From contig NZ_BCYU01000003.1 in assembly GCF_001598355.1 (NCBI RefSeq), positions 40,812 through 104,811 of the forward strand: 64,000 nucleotides of DNA. The letters are read 5' to 3'. The notes below the pieces were generated by a model, which worked only from the letters and a program-made list of their open reading frames with translations, did not search any database and was not told the origin of the DNA. Both the position numbers and the translations under genes were made by a program. Shown here piece after piece: positions 28,123 to 36,785 of the stretch. Numbering within the stretch: position 1 is the first letter of the stretch; the number at the start of each line of letters is the position of its first letter. Source of the stretch: Sphingomonas asaccharolytica NBRC 15499 (GTDB lineage: Bacteria > Pseudomonadota > Alphaproteobacteria > Sphingomonadales > Sphingomonadaceae).

Positions 28123-29943
28123 ATGGTCATGAACGACCAGACCCCGCTCAAGAAGCCGATCGACAAAAAGGCGCTGCTCGCGAAATATATCGCCGAGCGC
28201 GACAAGCGCCTGCGCGACGACGGCAACGCCCAATATCTCAACCTCGAGGGCAATCTGGCGCATTATGCCGCCGATCCACACACGCCATTCACCGAGCGCG
28301 ATCCGGTCACCGACTATGTGACGTTCGCCTTTGTCGGCGGCGGGTTTGCCGGCTTGGTGACGGGTGCGCGGCTCGCCGAGGCCGGGATCAGCGATTTCCG
28401 CATCATCGAAAAGGGCGGCGACTTCGGCGGCACCTGGTATTGGAACCGCTATCCCGGAGCGCAATGCGATACGGCATCGATGATCTACATCCCGCTGCTC
28501 GAAGAAACCGGGCATATGCCGACCGAAAAATACGCGCATGGCCCCGAAATCCTCGAGCAATGCCAGCGGATCGGCCGCCAATACCATCTCTACGACAAGG
28601 CGCTGTTCCACACCCAGATTCGCGAGGTCACTTGGGATGGCGAACAGTCGCTCTGGGTGATCACCACCGACCGCGACGATCGCTTCACCGCCAAATATGT
28701 CGGCATCGGCACCGGTCCGCTCCACGTCGCCAAGCTGCCGGGCATTCCCGGCCTCACCAGCTTCAAGGGTAAGTCGTTCCACACCAGCCGGTGGGACTAT
28801 GACTATACCGGCGGCGACGCCAAGGGCGCGCTGATGACTGGCCTGGCCGACAAGCGCGTCGCGATCATCGGCACCGGCGCGACCTCGGTCCAGGCGGTCC
28901 AGCACCTCGCGCGAGCCTGCAAGGAACTGTACGTCGTCCAGCGCACGCCCTCGTCGGTCGACGTCCGCAACAACGTACCGATCGACCCCGACTGGTTCGC
29001 GAGCATCGCCACGCCGGGGTGGCAGCGCCGCTGGCTGGAGAATTTCACCGCCAACCAGACGCCGGGCAATATGATCGAGGAGGATTGGGTCCAGGACGGC
29101 TGGACCGATCTGTCGCGCCGGATCAAGGCGCGGGTGGCGACCCTGCCGCCCGACAAGCGCAGCCTGACCGACATCATGTCGGTATGGGAGGATTCCGACT
29201 TCGAGAAGATGGAGGAGATTCGCGATCGCGTCGACGCGATCGTCGAGGACAAGGAAACCTCAGCGAAGCTGAAAGCCTGGTACCGCCAGCTCTGCAAGCG
29301 TCCGTGCTTCCACGATGCCTATCTTCAGGCGTTCAACACCCCCGGCACGCATCTGATCGATACCGACGGGCAGGGAGTCGAACGGATCGACGAGACCGGC
29401 TTCGTCGTTGCCGGCAAGCATTATGAGGTGGATTGCATCGTCTACGCCTCGGGTTTCCATGTCGGGACGAACTTGCAGAGCTTGCTCGGCTTCGACGTGA
29501 TCGGCCGCAACGGCGTGAAATTGACCGACAGCTGGGCGCTGGGGATGCGCTCGAAGCACGGCATCCACGTCCATGATTATCCCAACATGTTCGTGGTCAC
29601 GCCGACCCAGGGTGCGAACCTGATCTCCAACGTCCCGCACAATCTGACCGAGTCCGCGCGCGCGATCGCGGCAGTCGTTCGCCACGCGGAAGCGATTGGC
29701 GCCAAAGAGGTCGAGGTGACGCAGGAAGCGCAGGAGGCCTGGGTCGATCTGTTGCTGACCGGACCGGGGCGAACGTTGCGCAACGCACCCGATTGCACGC
29801 CTGGTTACTATAACAATGAGGGCAAGGATCCGGGCCCTGCGGCGGCGCTCGCGGTCGGCTATCCGCTCGGGGCTTTCGCTTACTTCCGGTATCTCGACGA
29901 CTGGACGCGGTCGGGCAAGTTCGAAGGCCTGGCCTTCAGCTGA
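28123..29943 (+). CDS. Flavin-dependent monooxygenase, Baeyer-Villiger type I
   Basis: 606 residues, cytoplasmic. The FAD-binding motif VGGGFAGL is at 71-78, the second FAD-contacting motif FGGTWYWNRYPG at 101-112, the Baeyer-Villiger fingerprint FKGKSFHTSRWD at 214-225 and the NADPH motif GTGATS at 250-255. The N-terminal extension of about 65 residues (PIDKKALLAKYIAERDKRLRDDG) is typical of the larger enzymes that oxidise cyclic or aryl ketones. Substrate cannot be inferred. ATG 28123 and ATG 28129 are both possible starts. It sits alone between a terminator and convergent hairpins. Confidence 0.88.
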   Translation: MVMNDQTPLKKPIDKKALLAKYIAERDKRLRDDGNAQYLNLEGNLAHYAADPHTPFTERDPVTDYVTFAFVGGGFAGLVTGARLAEAGISDFRIIEKGGDFGGTWYWNRYPGAQCDTASMIYIPLLEETGHMPTEKYAHGPEILEQCQRIGRQYHLYDKALFHTQIREVTWDGEQSLWVITTDRDDRFTAKYVGIGTGPLHVAKLPGIPGLTSFKGKSFHTSRWDYDYTGGDAKGALMTGLADKRVAIIGTGATSVQAVQHLARACKELYVVQRTPSSVDVRNNVPIDPDWFASIATPGWQRRWLENFTANQTPGNMIEEDWVQDGWTDLSRRIKARVATLPPDKRSLTDIMSVWEDSDFEKMEEIRDRVDAIVEDKETSAKLKAWYRQLCKRPCFHDAYLQAFNTPGTHLIDTDGQGVERIDETGFVVAGKHYEVDCIVYASGFHVGTNLQSLLGFDVIGRNGVKLTDSWALGMRSKHGIHVHDYPNMFVVTPTQGANLISNVPHNLTESARAIAAVVRHAEAIGAKEVEVTQEAQEAWVDLLLTGPGRTLRNAPDCTPGYYNNEGKDPGPAAALAVGYPLGAFAYFRYLDDWTRSGKFEGLAFS

Positions 29944-29945
29944 GC

Positions 29946-30028
29946 TGCCGCCCGCCGCTTCGTCGAACGGCGGCAGGCCGTTCCCCCGGGCATGCCGCGG
30001 CCCGACCCCCTCTGGGAAGCCGGGCCGC
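29946..30028. terminator. GC-rich inverted repeats between convergent genes
   Basis: TGCCGCC...GGCGGCA (29946-29976) and GCGGCCCG...CGGGCCGC (29997-30004 with 30021-30028) lie between the monooxygenase gene and the convergent TPR gene. No T-runs follow, so termination is only suggested by position. Confidence 0.3.
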
Positions 30029-30039
30029 GCCCCTCTAAA

Positions 30040-30387
30040 TCAGCGCGAGGACATCTGGGGAAAGCGTACCAGCGCCGCGCGCGCGACATTGCGCGACCAG
30101 ATCGCATCGCCGGTCTTGGTTTCCATCATCTCGTTGTCGAGCACGAGCGCATGGCGATAGGCTGCAGCAGCATCCGCCGTGCGGTCTGCGCGCAAATACG
30201 CCTGGGCGAGCTCGATATAGGCGCCGCCATCCTTGGGCGCGACGCGGGTAAGCGCTTCGGCCGAACGGACATCGGAGTCGCGCGCCGTGACGAGCGCCGT
30301 GGTCTGGCCGTCATTCGAGGCCGCCGCTGCCGGAACCGCCGCCAGCGGCGCCGCGACAAGCAAAGAGAATATTACCGTCTTGATCAT
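30040..30387 (-). CDS. Small periplasmic TPR-like protein
   Basis: 115 residues: signal peptide MIKTVIFSLLVAAPLAAVPAAAAS, then one or two TPR-like helix pairs ([47 protein letters not shown]). It is too short for a full TPR solenoid, so it probably works as a small adaptor. It lies between the monooxygenase gene (convergent) and guaA (divergent). Confidence 0.65.
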   Translation of the reverse strand: MIKTVIFSLLVAAPLAAVPAAAASNDGQTTALVTARDSDVRSAEALTRVAPKDGGAYIELAQAYLRADRTADAAAAYRHALVLDNEMMETKTGDAIWSRNVARAALVRFPQMSSR

Positions 30388-30553
30388 GTCTGCATCCTTC
30401 CAAAACCATCGCTTGATCGCGATGTTACAGAATCATGACACATTTCCTGCACTTTTGTGAAGTGTAAATCGTATTCGGACTTATACGGAGGCGACGAAGA
30501 GGTTTCGCGACGCCCCAACTGGCGTTCGGGGAGATCAGTCGCTATCGGGCGCC

Positions 30554-32110
30554 ATGAACCAGCACAGCGACTCGATCCTCATCGTAGATTTCGGCAGCCA
30601 GGTGACGCAGCTCGTCGCGCGCCGCGTGCGAGAGGCGGGGGTCTACTCCGAAATCGCCCCCTTCCAGTCGGCAGCGGACGCCTTCACGCGGATGAAGCCG
30701 CGCGGGATCATCCTGTCGGGCAGCCCAGCCAGCGTATTGGATGACGATAGCCCGCGTATTCCCCAGCCGATCCTCGACAGCGGACTGCCGATCATGGGCA
30801 TCTGTTACGGCCAACAGGTGATGATGCATCAGCTGGGCGGCACCGTGGAGCTGGGCGACAGTGGCGAGTTCGGCCGCGCCTTTATCGAGATCGACGACGG
30901 CTGCGAATTGTTCGACGGACTATGGACCGAAGGCGAGACCCACCAGGTGTGGATGAGCCATGGCGACAAGGTCACCGCGCTCGCCCCCGGCTTCCGCCCC
31001 GTAGCGGCCAGCGCCGGCGCACCGTTCGCGGTGATCGCGGACGACACCCGCCGCTATTACGCGATGCAATTCCATCCGGAGGTCGTCCACACGCCCGACG
31101 GCGCCCGGCTGATCGCCAATTTCGCGCGTCACGTCTGCGGGCTGACCGGCGACTGGACGATGGCCGAATTCCGCGCCGCCAAGATCGCCGAGATCCGCGC
31201 CCAGGTCGGAGACAAGCGCGTCATCTGCGGCCTGTCGGGCGGCGTCGACAGCGCGGTCGCCGCGGTGCTGATCCACGAGGCGATCGGTCATCAGCTGACC
31301 TGCGTGTTCGTCGATCACGGCCTGATGCGCTCGGGCGAGGCCGATCAGGTCGTCAGCCTGTTCCGCGGCCATTACAACATCCCGCTCGTCCACGTGAACG
31401 CCGAGACATTGTTCATGAGCGGCCTCGCGGGCGTCACCGACCCCGAGGCGAAGCGCAAGTTCATCGGCAAGACCTTCATCGATGTATTTGAGGATGAAGC
31501 GAAAAAGATCGGCGGCGCCGATTTCCTCGCGCAAGGCACGCTCTATCCCGACGTGATCGAAAGCGTGTCGTTCACCGGCGGCCCGTCGGTGACGATCAAG
31601 AGCCATCACAATGTCGGCGGCCTGCCCGATCGCATGAACATGAAGCTGGTCGAACCACTGCGCGAATTGTTCAAGGACGAGGTGCGCGCGCTCGGCCGCG
31701 AGCTCGGCCTGCCCGACATCTTCGTCGGCCGTCATCCGTTCCCCGGACCCGGCCTCGCTATCCGCATCCCGGGCGAAGTGAGCAAGGAACGCTGCGATAT
31801 CCTGCGCAAGGCCGATGCGATCTATCTCGAGGAGATTCGCAACGCCGGGCTCTACGACGCGATCTGGCAGGCATTCGCGGTGCTGCTGCCGGTGCGCTCG
31901 GTCGGCGTGATGGGCGACGGCCGCACTTACGACAACGTGCTGGCGCTGCGCGCCGTGACCTCGGTCGATGGCATGACCGCCGATGCCTATCACTTCACCG
32001 GCGAATTCCTGTCACGGGTTGCGACGAGAATCATCAACGAAGTCAGAGGTATAAATAGGGTCACCTACGATTATACCTCAAAGCCACCTGGAACGATCGA
32101 GTGGGAGTGA
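30554..32110 (+). CDS. guaA: GMP synthase (glutamine-hydrolysing)
   Basis: 518 residues. It converts XMP, ATP and glutamine to GMP. The N-terminal amidotransferase has the nucleophile motif GICYGQQ (Cys about 87) and the His/Glu pair in MQFHPEV (about 176-182). The ATP pyrophosphatase P-loop [10 protein letters not shown] is at about 228-237. The C-terminal dimerisation domain is complete ([16 protein letters not shown]). The last 25-30 codons use AGA, ATA, AGG, TCA and CCA, unlike the rest of the gene, while the protein sequence stays normal. Confidence 0.98.
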   Translation: MNQHSDSILIVDFGSQVTQLVARRVREAGVYSEIAPFQSAADAFTRMKPRGIILSGSPASVLDDDSPRIPQPILDSGLPIMGICYGQQVMMHQLGGTVELGDSGEFGRAFIEIDDGCELFDGLWTEGETHQVWMSHGDKVTALAPGFRPVAASAGAPFAVIADDTRRYYAMQFHPEVVHTPDGARLIANFARHVCGLTGDWTMAEFRAAKIAEIRAQVGDKRVICGLSGGVDSAVAAVLIHEAIGHQLTCVFVDHGLMRSGEADQVVSLFRGHYNIPLVHVNAETLFMSGLAGVTDPEAKRKFIGKTFIDVFEDEAKKIGGADFLAQGTLYPDVIESVSFTGGPSVTIKSHHNVGGLPDRMNMKLVEPLRELFKDEVRALGRELGLPDIFVGRHPFPGPGLAIRIPGEVSKERCDILRKADAIYLEEIRNAGLYDAIWQAFAVLLPVRSVGVMGDGRTYDNVLALRAVTSVDGMTADAYHFTGEFLSRVATRIINEVRGINRVTYDYTSKPPGTIEWE

Positions 32111-32146
32111 GGTGACCATTCCGGCCTCGTCAAACCTACGCCCAGC

Positions 32147-33016
32147 CTAAGTCGCGACTTCGTCCAATAGCCAATCACGAAAGATCCGCGTGGCAACTCG
32201 GCTCTTGCGGGACAATAACCGCGTGAGCCAATAGCGGCCGGCATCGACCTCGACCGCGAAAGGCTGGACGAGACGATCCGCGGCCATCTCCCGCGCGAAC
32301 ATGATCCTCGGTGCAAGGGCGATGCCCAGGCCGCTCATTGCCGCGCCAACCATCAGCGCGGAACTATCGAACAGAGGACCCCGCAGCGTGGGTGGTGTGG
32401 CGCCTGCGGCCTCGAACCACCGGGTCCATTCGCTGGCGCGATAGGATCGCAGCAGTCGTTCGCGGGTGAGGTCGCCCGGCGTCCGCAATCGCTGCGCCAC
32501 GGCGGGCGAGCATAATGGGGTCAGTGGCGCCTCGATCAGCGGCTCGGCATGCGTTCCATGCCAGGCGCCGTCGCCGAACCGGATCGCATAATCGAGCGCT
32601 TCGCCGGCAAGATCGACCCGATTGTTGTTGATTGATACGCGGAGTTCGATGTGCGGATGCGCCGCGGCGAAGCCGTCCAGCCTTTCGAGCAGCCAGCCCG
32701 TCGCGAACGTGCCGACGACGCCGATGCTAAGCGCGTCCCGGAACCCTCCATCGGCATAACGATCCAGCGTCGCGCCGATCCGATCGAACGTCTCTGCCAG
32801 CACCGGCACCAAGGCGTGGCCGTCGTCGGTCAACGCCAGTCCGCGTGGCAGCCGATCGAACAGGCGCGTCCCCAGGCGACGTTCGAGCTGCGCGACCTGA
32901 TGGCTGACCGCTCCCTGGCTGACGCACAATTCGATCGCGGCGCGGGTAAAATTGAGATGGCGTGCCGCTGCCTCGAACGCTCGCAAGGCATTGAGCGGAA
33001 GTCGAGCGCGATCCAT
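32147..33016 (-). CDS. ampR: AmpR-type LysR regulator
   Basis: 289 residues, full LysR length. The HTH (ARHLNFTRAAIELCVSQGAVSHQVAQLERRLGTRLF, 18-52) and the effector domain closely follow AmpR: IGVVGTFATG near 98-107, NNRVDLAGEALDYAIRFGDGAWHGTHAEPL, LLRSYRASEWTRWFEAAG, and a late YWLTRLLSR. AmpR senses muropeptides made when beta-lactams disturb peptidoglycan recycling and then activates a divergent beta-lactamase gene. Here the divergent neighbour, 95 bases away, is a metallo-beta-lactamase, which fits well. Probably autorepressed through the T-N11-A site at 33025-33039. Confidence 0.88.
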   Translation of the reverse strand: MDRARLPLNALRAFEAAARHLNFTRAAIELCVSQGAVSHQVAQLERRLGTRLFDRLPRGLALTDDGHALVPVLAETFDRIGATLDRYADGGFRDALSIGVVGTFATGWLLERLDGFAAAHPHIELRVSINNNRVDLAGEALDYAIRFGDGAWHGTHAEPLIEAPLTPLCSPAVAQRLRTPGDLTRERLLRSYRASEWTRWFEAAGATPPTLRGPLFDSSALMVGAAMSGLGIALAPRIMFAREMAADRLVQPFAVEVDAGRYWLTRLLSRKSRVATRIFRDWLLDEVAT

Positions 33017-33024
33017 GCCCGATC

Positions 33025-33039
33025 ATGAATTCAGCTCAT
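33025..33039. promoter_or_regulatory. Candidate AmpR operator
   Basis: ATGA-N7-TCAT (33025-33028 and 33036-33039) contains a T-N11-A core (33026 to 33038), the LysR-type box. It lies 9 bases upstream of the ampR start and about 70 before the beta-lactamase start. Confidence 0.5.
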
Positions 33040-33111
33040 GGCTCTGTCCAGAGAAGATGCTTTGTCGTTCATCCCACCCGGCGGCATCACGGCGGCGAAG
33101 GAGAACAGGAC

Positions 33112-33978
33112 ATGCTCGCCAAACTCGCCGTCATCGTTGCCATTGCTCTCGTTGGACCCGCCGCCGCGGCCGATCGCGACGATCCGCTGACCCGACCGAT
33201 CGCCCCGGAACGGGCGGCGGAATGGCTAGCTCCGCGTCCTCCCGTCCGCATTTTCGGCAATAGCTATCTTGTGGGCTTCGGCGGGCTCAGCGTCGCATTG
33301 ATCGATACCGGCGATGGCCTGATCCTCATCGATGGGGCGTTGCCACAGGCCGAGCCGACGATCCTCGCCAATGTCGCGACGCTCGGCTTTCGTCCTCGCG
33401 ACATCAAATACATTCTCAGCACCGAACCGCATTTCGATCATGCCGGCGGTATCGCGGCGCTGGCTCGCGATACCGGAGCGACGGTCGTCGCGAGCCCGCG
33501 CGGAGCAGAAGGGCTGCGATCGGGGCGCCTCGCCGACGACGATCCACAGCGCGGCTATGACAGTCACTTTCCGGCCGTGCCCTCGGTGCGGGTCATTCGC
33601 GATGGCGAAACACTGCGGCTCGGCAACACCGTCGTTACCGGGCGCGCCACGCCGGGCCACACGATGGGCAGCATGAGTTGGACCTGGCGGTCGTGCCAGG
33701 CGCGGCAGTGCAAGTCGGTCGTTTTCGCCTCGAGCCTCAATCCGGTTTCGGCGGACGGCTACCGCTTCACCTCACCATCAAGTCGACCCATCGTCGCCGG
33801 GTTTTACCGCAGCTATGCCGCGATGGCGGCGATGCGTTGCGATATTCTGATCACAGCGCATGCCGACCAGTACGGCGCCAAGGAAAGATTTCAAACGGCA
33901 CCCGGAGCTTGCCGCGCCTACGCCCGCGCGGCCGAACGCTCGCTCGCTGCCCGAATACGCAAGGAGGGCGCGATGTGA
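33112..33978 (+). CDS. Subclass B3-like metallo-beta-lactamase with Glu at the first zinc ligand
   Basis: 288 residues with a signal peptide (MLAKLAVIVAIALVGPAAAAD). The B3 zinc motif HxHxDH appears as EPHFDH: Glu105, His107, Asp109 and His110. The remaining ligands are present: His183 in TPGHTMGS and His250 in ITAHADQYG. A Ser in FASSLNP and two Cys (195 and 200, with SCQARQC) fit subclass B3. So only the first His is replaced, by Glu. Variants with this change have been reported within subclass B3. ATG 33112 follows AAGGAG and begins the signal peptide; an upstream in-frame ATG at 33025 lies in the operator. Divergent from ampR, so probably inducible by beta-lactams. Confidence 0.87.
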   Translation: MLAKLAVIVAIALVGPAAAADRDDPLTRPIAPERAAEWLAPRPPVRIFGNSYLVGFGGLSVALIDTGDGLILIDGALPQAEPTILANVATLGFRPRDIKYILSTEPHFDHAGGIAALARDTGATVVASPRGAEGLRSGRLADDDPQRGYDSHFPAVPSVRVIRDGETLRLGNTVVTGRATPGHTMGSMSWTWRSCQARQCKSVVFASSLNPVSADGYRFTSPSSRPIVAGFYRSYAAMAAMRCDILITAHADQYGAKERFQTAPGACRAYARAAERSLAARIRKEGAM

Positions 33979-34002
33979 GCGAGGTACGGCCGGCGCCGAT
34001 CG

Positions 34003-34065
34003 TCAAAAGGTCGATGGCGCTTGCTGGATGCCCAGCGCGCAGGCGAGCTCCACATTGAAAGTCAT
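34003..34065 (-). CDS. Twenty-codon open frame, possibly a truncated gene start
   Basis: MTFNVELACALGIQQAPSTF then stop. Its ATG overlaps the stop of the VOC gene upstream (ATGA, 34062-34065) and GAGGAGG precedes it, so it has proper translation signals. It stops shortly before the beta-lactamase gene end. It may be the surviving start of a gene cut off at a recombination junction, or chance. Confidence 0.3.
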   Translation of the reverse strand: MTFNVELACALGIQQAPSTF

Positions 34066-34463
34066 GGCCGTGCCTCCTCGGGAGGTGAGATCTCCGGCGC
34101 GGCCGTCAGACATTCGAGGAGATGTCCATTCGGATCGTCGAAGTAGAAGCCCCGGCCGTTGAACCGGTGGTTCAACTGGCCGCCCAGCGTTCTAGCCGGG
34201 TCCGCCCAGATGGGCTGAGATCTGGATCGCAGCCGCGCCAGCACGTCCTCGAACTCGTGCTCCGCGACCTGAAAGGCATAATGCTGGGGCGAGACCTCGC
34301 CGGTCTTCTCCATGAAGTCCATCGAGACCCCGTTGGAGAGTTGCACGACCATGAAGTGCAGAAAGGGGCGGGCGGGCGGCAGGCCCAGGGTTTCCGTAAG
34401 GAATTGCGACGAGGCCTGCTTGTCGCGACACCAGACGATGGTGTGATTGAACTGGATCGACAT
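34062..34463 (-). CDS. VOC (glyoxalase/bleomycin resistance) family protein
   Basis: 133 residues beginning MSIQFNHTIVWCRDKQASSQFLTETLGLPPA, with the second half of the fold (HRFNGRGFYFDDPNGHLLECLT). The His near the start (FNHTIVW) and the terminal Glu in HLLECL are the usual metal ligands of this fold. It may bind or detoxify a small electrophile. The upstream in-frame part to 34520 is not VOC-like; the ATG at 34461-34463 follows GGAGACG. Same strand as a second VOC gene 69 bases upstream. Confidence 0.75.
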   Translation of the reverse strand: MSIQFNHTIVWCRDKQASSQFLTETLGLPPARPFLHFMVVQLSNGVSMDFMEKTGEVSPQHYAFQVAEHEFEDVLARLRSRSQPIWADPARTLGGQLNHRFNGRGFYFDDPNGHLLECLTAAPEISPPEEARP

Positions 34464-34532
34464 GGTCGTCTCCTTTGCCGTGCAAGGGTGGCTGCCGCGA
34501 CGGCAGCACACCCCTTGCAACCATGGGTCGGA

Positions 34533-34946
34533 TCAATCCGCCGCGCTCGAAAAGCCCGACATGTCCATCCACACCGCTTCCCAGACATGCCCATCGGGGT
34601 CGGCCAGACTGCGATTGTAGAGGAAGCCGAGGTCCTGCGTCGGATTGATGTCCGCATTGCCCCCATGGTCGGCGGCGGCGTCGTTCATCTGATCGACCGC
34701 CTCGCGGCTGTCGCACGAGATCGCCAGCATCACTTCGCTCGAGGTCGCCGGCGCGATCGGCCGGCTGGTGAAGCCCTGCCACTTGGGGTGGGTGAGGAGC
34801 ATGACGTTGATCGTCTCGCTCCACACCATGCACGCCGCCGTTTCATCGCTGAACTGCGCGTTGTTGGTAAATCCCAATGCCTCGTAGAACGCCTTGGACC
34901 GAGCGAGGTCGGTCACTGGCAGGTTCACAAAGATCGTCTTCGCCAT
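34533..34946 (-). CDS. VOC family protein (extradiol-dioxygenase/glyoxalase fold)
   Basis: 137 residues, MAKTIFVNLPVTDLARSKAFYEALGFTNNAQFSDE. The closing motif LADPDGHVWEAVWMD is typical of the PhnB/glyoxalase-like subgroup (DPDGHxWE). It belongs to the group in which metal binding is often lost, so catalytic activity is uncertain. AGGAG precedes two adjacent ATG codons (34949 and 34946); the second has better spacing. It heads a two-gene unit with the other VOC gene. Confidence 0.78.
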   Translation of the reverse strand: MAKTIFVNLPVTDLARSKAFYEALGFTNNAQFSDETAACMVWSETINVMLLTHPKWQGFTSRPIAPATSSEVMLAISCDSREAVDQMNDAAADHGGNADINPTQDLGFLYNRSLADPDGHVWEAVWMDMSGFSSAAD

Positions 34947-35098
34947 CATAGGGCTCCTCTGGTCGGCAAGTCCTACCGGCCGACAAGGAGGCGGTAGTTG
35001 CCGTTCCAAGCTCCGCCATGACCGTCATGGCGATTGCTTGTCAGGGAGGAGTAGAGGCGTGTCGGCCGCGAAGAATTGATGTTTGGTATGAAATCGCG

Positions 35099-35698
35099 TC
35101 AGCGACTGTCTGGTCTCCGCATGGCGATCGTTTTCCGCAACCGGCTGAGGCTTTCCGGCGTAATGCCCAGCCAGGCCGCGATGTGGTGCTGCTTCAAGCG
35201 CCGGTGCAGCTCCGGCTCGCGCTGAATGAAATCGACGTAACGCTGCATCGCGTCGTCATGCCGGAAGGCGATCTCGCCCGGCTCTTTTTCGATGATCCAG
35301 TGGCGCTCCATATAGCTGATATAGAAAGCGGCAATGTCGGGGACTTCGCGGACGAGCGCCTTGAAGGCGGCGAATTCATATTCGAGCACGGCGCTGTTTT
35401 CGATCGCCGTGATCGTGAATAGGCTGGGCTCGCCGAGCAAGGTCGCGCTGACCGACGCGGCAATGCGGTTTTCGGGGAAGAAATATTTAATGACCAGGTC
35501 GCCGTCGCGGCCGACATAATGCTGGCAGAGCAGACCCTCGACGACGAAGGCGCAGGTCGTGGGGACGTCGCCCGCCCGAATGAACGGCTCGTCCTTGCGA
35601 TACTGCCGGGGCCGCAGGAGCGATGACCAAGCCAGCTCGGCTTTCGCCGACAGATCGGTATAGGTCCGGACCTTGGAGAAGAATGCGTCTGCGCTCAT
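35099..35698 (-). CDS. Crp/Fnr family transcriptional regulator
   Basis: 199 residues. The cyclic-nucleotide-binding-like beta-roll runs from about 20 to 120 (RPRQYRKDEPFIRAGDVPTTCAFVVEGLLCQHYVGRDGDLVIKYFFPENRIAAS) and a C-terminal helix-turn-helix follows (LKQHHIAAWLGITPESLSRLRKT). No Cys cluster of the FNR type is seen, and the cAMP-contacting Arg/Ser pair of CRP is not evident. Upstream ATG codons in frame lie in the divergent spacer; ATG 35698 begins the family. The target may be the neighbouring VOC pair or the divergent hydrolase gene. Confidence 0.82.
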   Translation of the reverse strand: MSADAFFSKVRTYTDLSAKAELAWSSLLRPRQYRKDEPFIRAGDVPTTCAFVVEGLLCQHYVGRDGDLVIKYFFPENRIAASVSATLLGEPSLFTITAIENSAVLEYEFAAFKALVREVPDIAAFYISYMERHWIIEKEPGEIAFRHDDAMQRYVDFIQREPELHRRLKQHHIAAWLGITPESLSRLRKTIAMRRPDSR

Positions 35699-35933
35699 TA
35701 CGTGAATCCACCACTTGGCGATGGCTGAGACTTGGCTCCTCCCATAGGCGACCCGAGGGGGCAACTGGCTTGGCGTCCTCTCGAACGCCGACCGCATCGA
35801 CCCGGACTTCAGGCCAATAGCGGCAGTTTGCTGGCGGTTCCGGTGACGGTATAGTCGATTTCATTCAAGCGACGGTGATCGTCTCGCATCGTTCTGCCGG
35901 TCCACCGACGCCGGCCGTGAAGGAGCAACCGAC

Positions 35934-36710
35934 ATGATCGACAGGCGAACCTTCTCTGCCAGCCTGGCTGCCGGCGCTGCCGCCTCGCTGGTTGCCGCCC
36001 GCGGCATGGCCGCGATTCCGGTCCCGACGAAGGCGCGCAATGTCGTCCTCGTCCATGGATTATTCGCCGACGGCTCATGCTGGTCCGAGGTGATCGCGCG
36101 TTTGCAGGCAGCTGGGCTTAATGCCACGTCCGTGCAGAATCCCCTGACGACGCTGCCTGAAGCAGTCGCATCGGCGCAGCGCGTGCTGGACCGTCAGGAC
36201 GGCCCGACTGTGCTGGTTGGACATTCATTCTCCGGAATGATCGTCACGGAGGCCGGCGTTCATCCGAACGTCTCGGCACTTGTCTATGTGGCGGCGCGGG
36301 CGCCGGACTCCGGTGAGGACTATACGGCTCTGGCGAAGACGTTTCCGACGCCCCCGGCATCCGCCGGGATCGTCTATGACGGCGATGAGGGGCGTCTCAG
36401 CGAAGCAGCGTTCCTGCGCGATTTCGCGGGCGATCTGCCGAAAGAAAAGGCCAAGATCCTCTACGCTGTCCAGCAACCGTTCCAAAAAGTCCTGCTGACG
36501 GGAAAGACCACGCACGCGGCCTGGCGGTCGAAACCGAGCTTCTATGCCGTTTCGACGGAGGACCGGACGATCAACCCCGATCTCGAACGCTTCATGGCCA
36601 AGCGCATGGGCGCCAAGACCATCGAAGTGAAGGCAAGTCACCTCTCCCTCATTTCTCATCCCGGGGAGATCGCCCAGCTCATTCTCGAAGCCGCCGGACA
36701 ACGCAGGTAA
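35934..36710 (+). CDS. Tat-exported alpha/beta hydrolase
   Basis: 258 residues. The N-terminus MIDRRTFSASLAAGAAASLVAARGMAA is a Tat-type signal (DRRTFSA). The mature enzyme has the oxyanion-hole region VLVHGLFADGSCW (about 38-50), nucleophile motif GHSFSG (Ser about 98), and a late His in SHLSLISHP (about 240). The closest family type is the salicylate-esterase-like/AB-hydrolase group with short lid. Substrate is unknown. It is divergent from the Crp/Fnr gene across a 235-base spacer in which I saw no clear promoter. Confidence 0.8.
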   Translation: MIDRRTFSASLAAGAAASLVAARGMAAIPVPTKARNVVLVHGLFADGSCWSEVIARLQAAGLNATSVQNPLTTLPEAVASAQRVLDRQDGPTVLVGHSFSGMIVTEAGVHPNVSALVYVAARAPDSGEDYTALAKTFPTPPASAGIVYDGDEGRLSEAAFLRDFAGDLPKEKAKILYAVQQPFQKVLLTGKTTHAAWRSKPSFYAVSTEDRTINPDLERFMAKRMGAKTIEVKASHLSLISHPGEIAQLILEAAGQRR

Positions 36711-36785
36711 CCGGAGCGAACGACTTCTGCTGACCCAGGCGATGAGCGCGGGGTTCGTCTTCCATCGATCGGCGGGACGAACCTG

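Noticed and set aside
33025..33111. Longer N-terminus for the metallo-beta-lactamase from ATG 33025
   Set aside because: The 29 extra residues are basic and not signal-like and would overlay the operator; ATG 33112 has AAGGAG and begins a proper signal peptide.
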